In this document: positions 1-4,720 of the stretch, one piece after another | Layout of the letters: every line of letters starts with the position of its first letter | Numbering within the stretch: the first letter of the stretch is position 1 | Source: RGIG3513 sp045658985 | Lineage (GTDB): Bacteria > Bacillota > Clostridia > Oscillospirales > Butyricicoccaceae | Assembly (NCBI GenBank): GCA_045658985.1 | Contig: JAZOWC010000050.1 | Span: 1-6,242 of the forward strand | DNA: 6,242 nucleotides | Direction of reading: 5' to 3' | The notes under the pieces: generated by a model | The model's input: the letters and a program-made list of their open reading frames with translations, nothing else | What the model was told of the DNA's origin: nothing | Databases searched by the model: none | Position numbers and translations under genes: made by a program

Positions 1-65
1 GGCAGGGGGCTGCCTCCCCTACAGTGTGCCGCAGATTGGGAGGGGTGCGAAACGGGTGGTTTCAC

Positions 66-111
66 CTCATCCGTCAGCCGTTGGCTGACACCTTCTCCTC
101 ATAGGAGAAGG
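66..111. repeat. Two adjacent perfect hairpins at the left of a palindromic repeat cluster
   Basis: Two short perfect inverted repeats sit side by side. The first pairs GTCAGCC (73-79) with GGCTGAC (83-89) around a 3-nt loop. The second pairs CCTTCTCCT (91-99) with AGGAGAAGG (103-111) around the loop CAT. Neither is followed by a T-run on either strand, so they are not canonical terminators. From memory, strings like these recur between genes in gut Ruminococcaceae as REP-like palindromic units, but I cannot name a described family. The right arm of the second hairpin is also the start of the 90-bp tandem repeat that follows. Confidence 0.7.
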
Positions 112-312
112 CTTTGCAGGGGACGGGGGGACGACTACCCCTCCGCCCCTTCGGGGCACCTCCCCTGTCAAGGGGAGGGATGGGATGGGGAAAGGGGAAG
201 GGTGTGGGAGGGGCGGGGGGGACGACTCCCCCTCCGCCCCTTCGGGGCACCTCCCCTGACAAGGGGAGGCATGGGATGTGGAAAGGAGAAGGCTTTGCGA
301 GGGACGGGGAGT
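107..312. repeat. Tandem GC-rich repeat, period 90-91 bp, two full copies and a partial third
   Basis: The unit starts with GAAG at 107, 197 and 288, giving two complete copies (107-196 and 197-287) and a partial third to about 312. The core of each full copy holds two hairpins. Copy 1 has GCCCC/GGGGC (145-149/153-157, loop TTC) and CCTCCCCT/AGGGGAGG (159-166/171-178, loop GTCA). Copy 2 has the same two at 236-248 and 250-269, with loop GACA in place of GTCA. The copies have diverged mainly in the G-rich joining segment. No promoter, Shine-Dalgarno sequence or recognisable protein is associated; open frames crossing the repeat are low-complexity Pro/Gly/Arg translations. The rest of 1-368 shows nothing else I can support. 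Confidence 0.8.
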
Positions 313-368
313 TGAGGTAAGAGGTAATAGTGAATAGGTAAGAAGTTTTGGGGGACGGGAGATTGTAT

Positions 369-399
369 AAAAAATACCCTCCCGTTTTCGGGGAGGGTA
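369..399 (-). terminator. Intrinsic terminator of the mreB-like gene
   Basis: On the minus strand, a 9-bp perfect stem (391-399 pairing with 375-383, 7-nt loop at 384-390) is followed directly by six T residues (complement of A369-A374). It begins 14 nt beyond the stop codon of the mreB-like gene at 413, so it is almost certainly that gene's Rho-independent terminator. Confidence 0.88.
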
Positions 400-412
400 A
401 GATTCATATTTT

Positions 413-1438
413 TCAGTTGGTCATCTGGCGGCGGCGGGCGAGGTTCATAGTGCCGTCCTGCATGGAGGTGATGCTGTCGAGAGCTTTGCCCGTGCCGTAG
501 GATACGCAGGAGATTGCGTCGTCGGCTACGCGGGTAGCGATGCCGGTCTTCATCTCTATCAGCTTGTCAAAGCCGTAGAGCAGGCTGCCGCCGCCGGTCA
601 TAACGATGCCGTTGGTGGCGATATCGCCGATCAGCTCGGGAGCGGTGCGCTCGAGTACTGCGTGGACAGCTTCCACGATCTTGCTGGCGACTTCTTCGAG
701 AGCCTCAAACATTTCGTCGCTGGTGACGGTGAAGGTACGGGGCAGACCTGTCATAAGGCATCTGCCTTTGACCTCCATGGAGCGGGTCTCGGGATAGGGA
801 TGGACGCAGCCGATGCTCATTTTCATTTCTTCGGCGGTGCGCTCACCGATAAGTACGTTGTGCTTCTTGCGGATGTATTTGACGATAGCTTCGTCAAACT
901 TGTCGCCTGCGATTTTGACCGAGGTGGAATCAACGATGCTGCCCAGCGAGATGACCGCGATGTCGGCAGTACCGCCGCCGATGTCAACGATCATATTGCC
1001 GTTGGGCTGTGCGATGTCGATGCCTGCGCCGATAGCTGCGGCAACGGGCTCCTCGATGAGGAAGACGCGCTTGGCGCCTGCCTGAGTACCTGCGTCGATG
1101 ACGGCTCTCTCCTCTACCTCGGACACCATGCTGGGGATGCAGATGATGAGGTTGGGACGGAACAGACGGAAACCAAGGGCTTTTTTGATGAACTCCTTGA
1201 TCATCTTCTCGGTCATTTCGTAGTCGGAAATGACGCCCTCACGCAGAGGTCTGACTGCGATGATATTGCCGGGAGTTCTGCCAAGCATGCGCTGTGCATC
1301 GGCGCCAACGGCCAATATCTTGCCCGAAAGCTTATCCACTGCAACCACCGAAGGCTCACACAGAACGATTCCCTTGCCCTTTACAAAAACGAGTACCGAG
1401 GCAGTACCCAGATCTATACCGATATCTCCTTTGGACAC
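413..1438 (-). CDS. mreB: Rod-shape-determining actin-like protein, MreB/Mbl family
   Basis: This is a bacterial actin homologue. The family forms membrane-bound ATP-dependent filaments that guide the elongation cell-wall synthesis machinery. The 341-residue product matches the usual MreB length of about 330-345. The nucleotide-binding elements are in order: phosphate-1 loop GIDLGT at 7-12, RTPGN at 54-58, IEEP at 128-131, phosphate-2 loop DIGGGTAD at 152-159, GERTAE at 198-203, and the adenosine motif TGGGS at 281-285. A hydrophobic/basic loop near 88-95 lies where MreB proteins often touch the membrane. The start is the GTG at 1438, because AAGGAG (1448-1453) sits 9 nt upstream; a longer frame opening with TTG at 1468 would place that Shine-Dalgarno inside the gene. 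No mreC, mreD or penicillin-binding protein gene is adjacent, and promoter and terminator indicate a single-gene unit. The choice between MreB, Mbl and MreBH cannot be made here; the C-terminus is short and basic. Confidence 0.95.
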   Translation of the reverse strand: MSKGDIGIDLGTASVLVFVKGKGIVLCEPSVVAVDKLSGKILAVGADAQRMLGRTPGNIIAVRPLREGVISDYEMTEKMIKEFIKKALGFRLFRPNLIICIPSMVSEVEERAVIDAGTQAGAKRVFLIEEPVAAAIGAGIDIAQPNGNMIVDIGGGTADIAVISLGSIVDSTSVKIAGDKFDEAIVKYIRKKHNVLIGERTAEEMKMSIGCVHPYPETRSMEVKGRCLMTGLPRTFTVTSDEMFEALEEVASKIVEAVHAVLERTAPELIGDIATNGIVMTGGGSLLYGFDKLIEMKTGIATRVADDAISCVSYGTGKALDSITSMQDGTMNLARRRQMTN

Positions 1439-1495
1439 ACGAATACACTCCTTCCGTATATTAAACAAAAACTATCAACTTATCGTGTACATTTT

Positions 1496-1524
1496 ATTAT
1501 ATAATACGGAAAAATATTTTTCAA
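1496..1524 (-). promoter_or_regulatory. Strong sigma-A type promoter of the mreB-like gene
   Basis: Read on the minus strand, a -35 box TTGAAA (1519-1524) and a perfect -10 box TATAAT (1496-1501) are separated by exactly 17 nt. The expected transcript would start near 1489 and have a leader of about 50 nt before the GTG at 1438. The agreement with consensus implies strong constitutive expression. Confidence 0.88.
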
Positions 1525-1528
1525 CAGG

Positions 1529-1565
1529 AAAAAAATAAAGATTTCGTCAATTATCGACGAAATCT
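1529..1565 (-). terminator. Terminator-like hairpin just upstream of the mreB promoter
   Basis: A 10-bp perfect stem (AGATTTCGTC at 1539-1548 pairing with GACGAAATCT at 1556-1565, 7-nt loop) is followed on the minus strand by TTATTTTTTT (complement of 1529-1538). This is a good intrinsic terminator by form, but no minus-strand gene ends here: the next feature upstream is the plus-strand gene at 1660-2271. It lies only 4 nt before the mreB -35 box. It may insulate mreB from antisense or read-through transcription, end a small transcript, or act as a palindromic operator. Confidence 0.7.
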
Positions 1566-1600
1566 GGGGGATCGGGCGAAAAAATATTGGGGCGCGGAGA

Positions 1601-1630
1601 TTGCGTCGGGGCGGCGGTCGGGTGTAAAAT
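1601..1630 (+). promoter_or_regulatory. Possible promoter of the CBM9-like gene
   Basis: TTGCGT (1601-1606) and TAAAAT (1625-1630) are separated by 18 nt, in the only plausible position for a plus-strand promoter ahead of the gene starting at 1660. The -35 box matches consensus in only part, so this is a weak call. The interval 1566-1600 is GC-rich and shows nothing else. Confidence 0.35.
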
Positions 1631-1659
1631 ATGCTCATAACGCAAAGAGGATGATCGAT

Positions 1660-2271
1660 ATGGAATACATCATAAAAAAGGCCGGGATCGTCTCCCCTGC
1701 CCTGCACTCAGGTGAGTGGGAAATGGCGCAGGTGGGGCATATTTGCACAGAGCCGTGGCCGGGTTATACCGGATTCAGCGCGCCCGAGACCGAGTTTTGG
1801 GTGCTGAGGAGCGCAGATGGACTGTGGGTGAAGTTCCGTACACGGGAGCACAATCTGCGCGCCGAAGTGACACAGCAGAACGGGGCGGTATGCCGCGACA
1901 GCTGTGTGGAGTTCTTTGTGTCGCCCGACGAGTTCGACTGCAGGTATATCAACTTTGAGCTAAACCCCAAGGGGGTCATGCATATCGGACTGGGCAAGGA
2001 CAGATTCGGCAGGATGCTGCTTGAGGAAGATCGAAGCATATTCCGCGTGGAGAGCGACGCACGCGACAGTGACTGGAGCATCTGCTGGTATATACCCGAC
2101 AGCTTTCTGCTGCGGTATTTTGGGCAGATATCCCCCGTGATGCGCGCAAACTTCTACAAATGCGGGGATCATACCGACCATCCCCACTATGCCGTGTGGA
2201 ATAATGTCAAGACCGAAAAGCCCGACTATCACCGCCCCGAGTTTTTCGGAACGCTGCGGGTGGAGGAATAA
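1660..2271 (+). CDS. Carbohydrate-binding family 9-like protein, cytoplasmic
   Basis: The 203-residue product resembles the carbohydrate-binding family 9-like group (CBM9_2 type), a single beta-sandwich domain found in many gut bacteria and of uncertain function. The family-like landmarks are EHNLRAE at 63-69, DSCVEFFVSP at 80-89, YINFELNPKG at 96-105, WSICWYIP at 139-146, RANFYKCGD at 162-170, and PDYHRPEFFGTL at 188-199 near the C-terminus. It has no signal peptide, membrane segment or attached catalytic domain, so it probably acts in the cytoplasm, unlike classical CBM9 modules on secreted xylanases. The ATG at 1660 is preferred over the in-frame ATG at 1651, because AAAGAGG (1644-1650) abuts the latter but lies 9 nt from the former. 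No sugar-processing gene is adjacent, so context gives no substrate. It converges on the acyltransferase gene. Confidence 0.85.
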   Translation: MEYIIKKAGIVSPALHSGEWEMAQVGHICTEPWPGYTGFSAPETEFWVLRSADGLWVKFRTREHNLRAEVTQQNGAVCRDSCVEFFVSPDEFDCRYINFELNPKGVMHIGLGKDRFGRMLLEEDRSIFRVESDARDSDWSICWYIPDSFLLRYFGQISPVMRANFYKCGDHTDHPHYAVWNNVKTEKPDYHRPEFFGTLRVEE

Positions 2272-2314
2272 AAAAACAAACAGGCGATGCCGAGGCATCA
2301 CCTGTTTGTTTTTT
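2271..2314. terminator. Bidirectional terminator shared by two convergent genes
   Basis: A stem of up to 20 bp with one C-A mismatch (2271-2290 pairing with 2295-2314) is capped by the tetraloop CGAG. It carries six A residues at its left end and six T residues at its right end, so it works as an intrinsic terminator on both strands. It overlaps the TAA of the plus-strand CBM9-like gene (2269-2271) and the TAA of the minus-strand acyltransferase gene (2313-2315), leaving essentially no other intergenic DNA. Confidence 0.92.
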
Positions 2315-3377
2315 ATATAAGCCAGCGGTTGACTATGGGGATACGTCTGAGGATCAGCCACACCAAAAAGCTTGCACCGAATATGGCCAGAGCCATCACG
2401 GGCGCACTCCACAGAGGGTTGAGGTTTGTGACATTGATGCCCGCCACGTCAAGCAGGCCGAGGAAGAACAGATGTACGAGATAGATGCAGAAGGATGCAT
2501 CGGAGACGGTTTTGAGCGCGGGGGCGCGGGTGCGGTTCTTCATCAGAGCGGTGCACAGGCCAAAGAGGCCGATGGCCTGCATATACACTCCCACGGCGTT
2601 GCCCTGAATAAGCAGCTGATTGAACCAGCCCTGACGGAGGGCAAGGAGGTAGCTTCCGCCGAAGGTAACGGCAAGACCGACGATGAAGAGGGCGGCATAA
2701 ATCAGCGGATTGTGGGATCGGGCGCGGGTGCTCATTACGTAGCCAAGCACGCCCAGACCGATTGCGCCCCAGCTGATGTTGAGCACGTACTGGGCGGGGA
2801 TGAGATAGGGGTTGAGGTCGGGGAAAAATCCGCGCAGGGTGGGATACAGGCAGCTGAGCACAAGCCAGAGGGCGAGGGCGTAGTTGAGGGTCTTGGGACT
2901 TGCATGGGCAACAAAGGTGCGGGTCACGGGCAGCATAGCATAGACAAGCAGGGTGATATGCAGATAATAAAAATGCCGCTCGTGCTCGAAGAGGAGCAGG
3001 TTTTTGACGGCAAGCTTAATGTCGGCGGCGGTAAGTGCGCCCGTGCTGAGACGCAGGAGCATAAGGTTGCAGAGAGCATAGGCTGTGGCCCAGAAGGCAA
3101 GGGCGATGAAGATGCGGAGGATGTATTTTTTCCATACGGTTTTGGTGTCGAGCGGCTTGGAAGGAGGCAGGAGCAATGCACCGCTGCACATAAAGAACAG
3201 AGGCACGGCGCATCTGATGAGCGTACCCCAAAAGAGCGAGGCGGTCCAGTAAAGGCTGCCTATCTCCCCCGCAAAGCCGCCGTTGGCGGTGACGTGGATG
3301 AGGATAGTGCCAAAGATGGCGACGGTTTTTATCAGGTCGATGGACGTGTTGCGGGTCTGCAAGTTTGTGCCGGACAT
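2313..3377 (-). CDS. Integral membrane acyltransferase, acyltransferase-3 (OafA/WecH-like) family
   Basis: The 354-residue polytopic membrane protein belongs to the acyltransferase-3 family, whose members transfer acetyl or other acyl groups across the membrane to surface sugars, peptidoglycan or small molecules. The N-terminal signature is clear: RNTSIDLIKTVAIFG (9-23) runs into the first membrane helix, with the conserved histidine at 28 (ILIHVT). VPLFFMCSGALLL (58-70) forms the second block, HFYYLHITLLVYAMLP (135-150) the third, and SFCIYLVHLFFL (295-306) is the typical C-terminal helix with a histidine. About ten hydrophobic segments are visible. The ATG at 3377 is chosen for the GAGGTGAG (3381-3388) just upstream and the family N-terminus. 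The open frame extends to 3722, but that part only translates the tRNA and repeats. It is a single-gene unit; the substrate cannot be told from context. Confidence 0.9.
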   Translation of the reverse strand: MSGTNLQTRNTSIDLIKTVAIFGTILIHVTANGGFAGEIGSLYWTASLFWGTLIRCAVPLFFMCSGALLLPPSKPLDTKTVWKKYILRIFIALAFWATAYALCNLMLLRLSTGALTAADIKLAVKNLLLFEHERHFYYLHITLLVYAMLPVTRTFVAHASPKTLNYALALWLVLSCLYPTLRGFFPDLNPYLIPAQYVLNISWGAIGLGVLGYVMSTRARSHNPLIYAALFIVGLAVTFGGSYLLALRQGWFNQLLIQGNAVGVYMQAIGLFGLCTALMKNRTRAPALKTVSDASFCIYLVHLFFLGLLDVAGINVTNLNPLWSAPVMALAIFGASFLVWLILRRIPIVNRWLI

Positions 3378-3412
3378 ATTCTCACCTCGTTGTGCTATGG
3401 CTGTTTGTATAG

Positions 3413-3441
3413 ATTTTATACTATTTTGCCTGCGATTGCAA
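3413..3441 (-). promoter_or_regulatory. Promoter of the acyltransferase gene
   Basis: On the minus strand, TTGCAA (3436-3441) and TAAAAT (3413-3418) are separated by 17 nt. The leader would be about 28 nt to the ATG at 3377 and would include the Shine-Dalgarno sequence. It lies directly downstream of two terminators, so the gene should be transcribed independently of the tRNA. Confidence 0.6.
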
Positions 3442-3455
3442 CAATATATAGGAAC

Positions 3456-3523
3456 GCAAACTCCATACAAAAAATAAAAACACCCCAGCGGGGTGTTTTC
3501 TTTTGGCGGAGAGAGTGGGATTC
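3456..3523 (-). repeat. Partial duplicate of the tRNA-Ser 3' end plus its terminator
   Basis: This 68-bp segment is a direct repeat of 3602-3669, offset by 146 bp. The portion 3489-3523 is identical to 3635-3669 over 35 bp. In tRNA orientation it starts with GAATC from the end of the T-loop and continues through the 3' side of the T-stem, the acceptor 3' strand, CCA, the terminator hairpin and the sequence ending GTATGGAGTTTGC. Differences are confined to the hairpin loop and the A-rich run. The fragment cannot form a tRNA. Duplication of a tRNA 3' end in this way is what site-specific integration leaves behind, but simple local duplication is also possible. Confidence 0.88.
3469..3499 (-). 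terminator. Second terminator hairpin, copy within the tRNA 3'-end duplicate
   Basis: A 10-bp stem (3477-3486 pairing with 3490-3499, loop AGC) is followed on the minus strand by TA and six T residues. It is a diverged copy of the terminator after the tRNA-Ser gene. It would stop any transcript that reads through from the tRNA before it reaches the acyltransferase gene. Confidence 0.8.
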
Positions 3524-3599
3524 CTTTTCTGCGGAAAAGCCACGGCGGTTGCAACAGTCCACCGGACTGTTGCCAAGAGCCGCCTTTCGAATCCCACTC
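3513..3599. repeat. Palindromic insert, 11-bp terminal inverted repeats derived from the tRNA T-arm
   Basis: GAGTGGGATTC (3513-3523) is perfectly inverted as GAATCCCACTC (3589-3599). Inside lie GGCGG/CCGCC (3544-3548 and 3580-3584) and a perfect 10-bp hairpin, GCAACAGTCC/GGACTGTTGC (3551-3560 and 3564-3573) with loop ACC. The whole 87 bp can fold into one long interrupted hairpin. The ends match the T-stem and T-loop of the neighbouring tRNA-Ser. It has no coding capacity. It could be a small palindromic element lodged next to the tRNA or a structured RNA domain; it is too short to be an IS. Confidence 0.75.
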
Positions 3600-3601
3600 C
3601 T

Positions 3602-3669
3602 GCAAACTCCATACCAAAAACAAAACACCCCTCTCGGGGTGTTTTCTTTTGGCGGAGAGAGTGGGATTC
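3602..3669 (-). repeat. Second copy of the 68-bp repeat, overlapping the intact tRNA-Ser 3' end
   Basis: This is the partner of 3456-3523. It covers the last bases of the T-loop, the 3' T-stem, the acceptor strand and CCA of the intact tRNA gene, its terminator, and the following GTATGGAGTTTGC. The repeat ends inside the tRNA T-loop on one side and 20 bp past the terminator stem on the other. Confidence 0.88.
3616..3645 (-). terminator. Intrinsic terminator of the tRNA-Ser gene
   Basis: On the minus strand, 4 nt after the encoded CCA, a 10-bp stem (3636-3645 pairing with 3622-3631, loop of 4 nt) is followed by GTTTTT. The A/T base pairs at its foot add to the T-tract. It is the expected terminator for a single-gene tRNA unit. 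Confidence 0.88.
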
Positions 3670-3740
3670 GAACCCACGCCAGGGACAAACCTGCTACCGG
3701 TTTTCAAGACCGGACCCTTCAACCACTTGGGTATCTCTCC
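3650..3740 (-). tRNA. tRNA-Ser, anticodon UGA
   Basis: The 91-nt gene forms a complete cloverleaf. The acceptor stem GGAGAGA/TCTCTCC has discriminator G, and CCA is encoded (complement of 3650-3652). The anticodon stem CCGGT/ACCGG holds the loop CTTGAAA, giving anticodon TGA at 3704-3706 on the complement, which reads UCN serine codons, chiefly UCA. A long variable arm typical of class II serine tRNAs follows, then the T-arm GTGGG-TTCGAAT-CCCAC. Both flanks are ordinary for a transcribed tRNA: a promoter upstream and a terminator downstream. Open frames that cross it on both strands are artefacts. Confidence 0.97.
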
Positions 3741-3751
3741 ATAGCTTTATA

Positions 3752-3781
3752 ATATTAACACAAAAACCGTGAAAAAGTCAA
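3752..3781 (-). promoter_or_regulatory. Promoter of the tRNA-Ser gene
   Basis: On the minus strand, TTGACT (3776-3781) and TAATAT (3752-3757) are separated by 18 nt, placing the transcript start only a few bases before the tRNA 5' end at 3740. The -35 box is near consensus; the -10 box is moderate. The interval 3782-3842 up to the AraC-family stop codon shows no gene. Confidence 0.6.
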
Positions 3782-3842
3782 CATAATTCCCTCTCCCCTC
3801 TATGATATGCGCGCAAGGAATCGGTGATGCAAAAAATGCCGA

Positions 3843-4583
3843 TTATTTTTTGTCGGAGGTGCGGGCGGAGGTGCTGTACTCACGGGGTGACAGGCCTTTG
3901 ATCTCCTTGAAGCTTCTGGAAAAATACACATAGTCGGTGTACCCGCATTTTTCGGCTATTTCCGACATAGGCAGCACGCCGCCGTACAGATCTATCATAA
4001 AGCAGGCATGCTCTATCCGTGTTTCCCGCAGGAAACGGCCGGGGGTCTTGCCCGTGATTTTTTTGAAATAGGCACGTATATAGTCCTCGGCATAGCCGCT
4101 TTTGCGCAGCAGCTCGCCTGTGTCCAGATTACTGTTGTGAAAGCCGTCGCTCAGCTGTTCGGCAATATGGGTTGCGGCGGCAAACAGCTCGTCGCCCATT
4201 TTTAGTTCCTTCATCACGTAGTGCGACAGCGCGCTGACAAGGGATGAGATATACTCGCTCTCACCGTAGCGGTTTGCGTATATGAGCCTGCCAAGCGCCA
4301 CCGCGTCGTCGGTATTGTCGGCGGGAATGACGGTGACCTGACCGAGGGAGAAAAAATGATTCAGGTCCCCGATTATCCTGATACGGTCACAGCCGCAGGG
4401 ATCCTGCGCCGAGCGGTGCTCCACATCGGGAGGGATTATTGCCACGCTGCCCTGAGGGGTGGGCACCTTGCCGTCGGGTGTCATGATATACCCCGACCCC
4501 GAGGCTATCACGTACAGCTCGTAATTGGAGTGCTTGTGCAAATGCGGGTAGTCTTTTTGGATCAATTCTATCAGAAGTTTCAT
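3843..4583 (-). CDS. AraC/XylS-family transcriptional regulator with N-terminal cupin domain
   Basis: The 246-residue product is a one-component regulator. Residues about 10-60 form a small cupin-like ligand domain, with HLHKHSNYELYVI (14-26) carrying clustered histidines and a typical PPDVEH turn (51-56). The C-terminal DNA-binding domain has both AraC helix-turn-helix units: the first around 154-181 (SGYAEDYIRAYFKKITGKTP, 162-181) and the second around 205-236, with the family signature GYTDYVYFSRSFKEIKGLSP (214-233). It is somewhat shorter than the usual 270-300 residues, with a compact linker. The ATG at 4583 follows a weak Shine-Dalgarno GGTGAT (4587-4592). It is divergent from the MATE gene, with 137 bp between start codons, so control of that gene and of itself is the natural inference. 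The inducer is unknown. No canonical terminator follows the stop codon. Confidence 0.93.
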   Translation of the reverse strand: MKLLIELIQKDYPHLHKHSNYELYVIASGSGYIMTPDGKVPTPQGSVAIIPPDVEHRSAQDPCGCDRIRIIGDLNHFFSLGQVTVIPADNTDDAVALGRLIYANRYGESEYISSLVSALSHYVMKELKMGDELFAAATHIAEQLSDGFHNSNLDTGELLRKSGYAEDYIRAYFKKITGKTPGRFLRETRIEHACFMIDLYGGVLPMSEIAEKCGYTDYVYFSRSFKEIKGLSPREYSTSARTSDKK

Positions 4584-4599
4584 ATCATCACCGCAGTCT

Positions 4600-4627
4600 A
4601 TTATACCAAAATCTATCTTTTGTGCAA
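4600..4627 (-). promoter_or_regulatory. Promoter of the AraC-family gene
   Basis: On the minus strand, a -35 TTGCAC (4622-4627) and a perfect extended -10 TGGTATAAT (TATAAT at 4600-4605) are separated by 16 nt. The predicted start near 4593 leaves a leader of only about 10 nt, with the Shine-Dalgarno at its very 5' end. The -35 box is inside the left copy of the TTTTGTGCAA motif, which suggests autoregulation. Confidence 0.75.
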
Positions 4628-4664
4628 GTTATTTTAGGAATATTCGTATCTGTTTTTTGTGCAA
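4618..4664 (+). promoter_or_regulatory. Paired direct repeats, candidate AraC-family operator
   Basis: The 10-mer TTTTGTGCAA occurs at 4618-4627 and again at 4655-4664, in the same orientation and 37 bp apart. The left copy covers the -35 box of the regulator gene; the right copy ends 5 bp before the -10 box of the transporter gene. Tandem direct sites between divergent genes are typical of AraC-family regulators, which bind DNA asymmetrically. A second 9-mer, AGGAATATT, is repeated at 4636-4644 and 4700-4708. Assignment to this regulator is inference. Confidence 0.55.
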
Positions 4665-4666
4665 AC

Positions 4667-4675
4667 TGATACAAT
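4667..4675 (+). promoter_or_regulatory. Extended -10 promoter of the MATE gene, no -35 box
   Basis: TGATACAAT has the extended -10 form TGnTACAAT, with the hexamer at 4670-4675. The position expected for a -35 box (around 4647-4652, TATCTG) does not match consensus. A transcript would begin near 4682 with a leader of about 38 nt. A promoter lacking a -35 box next to a repeated motif suggests dependence on an activator. Confidence 0.5.
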
Positions 4676-4720
4676 CGCATAGGAAATCAAGCAAACACAA
4701 GGAATATTGGAGATGAATTC

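Noticed and set aside
74..407. Short Pro/Gly/Arg-rich open frames in the left intergenic region
   Set aside because: They arise from the GC-rich tandem hairpin repeat; the repeated unit is conserved as DNA structure and no start signal is seen.
662..1504. Long plus-strand open frame opposite the mreB-like gene
   Set aside because: It is an antisense shadow of a strongly conserved gene, with Asp/Ala/Gly-rich content and no recognisable domain or ribosome-binding site.
3378..3722. N-terminal extension of the acyltransferase open frame (115 extra residues)
   Set aside because: This part translates the tRNA-Ser gene, two terminators and the palindromic insert. It has no family similarity, while the ATG at 3377 has a Shine-Dalgarno and begins the typical acyltransferase-3 N-terminus.
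2472..3752. 426-codon plus-strand open frame opposite the acyltransferase
   Set aside because: It is rich in Gly, Glu and Lys, as expected from the reverse of a membrane protein gene, continues through the tRNA, and lacks any motif.
3493..3772. Plus-strand open frames crossing the tRNA-Ser gene
   Set aside because: They are translations of the complement of a tRNA, a familiar source of false proteins. There is no start signal.
3819..3844. Hairpin AATCGG/CCGATT after the AraC-family stop codon as a terminator
   Set aside because: The stem is only 6 bp with a large loop, the T-run lies within the loop, and the sequence after it on the minus strand is GC-rich rather than T-rich.
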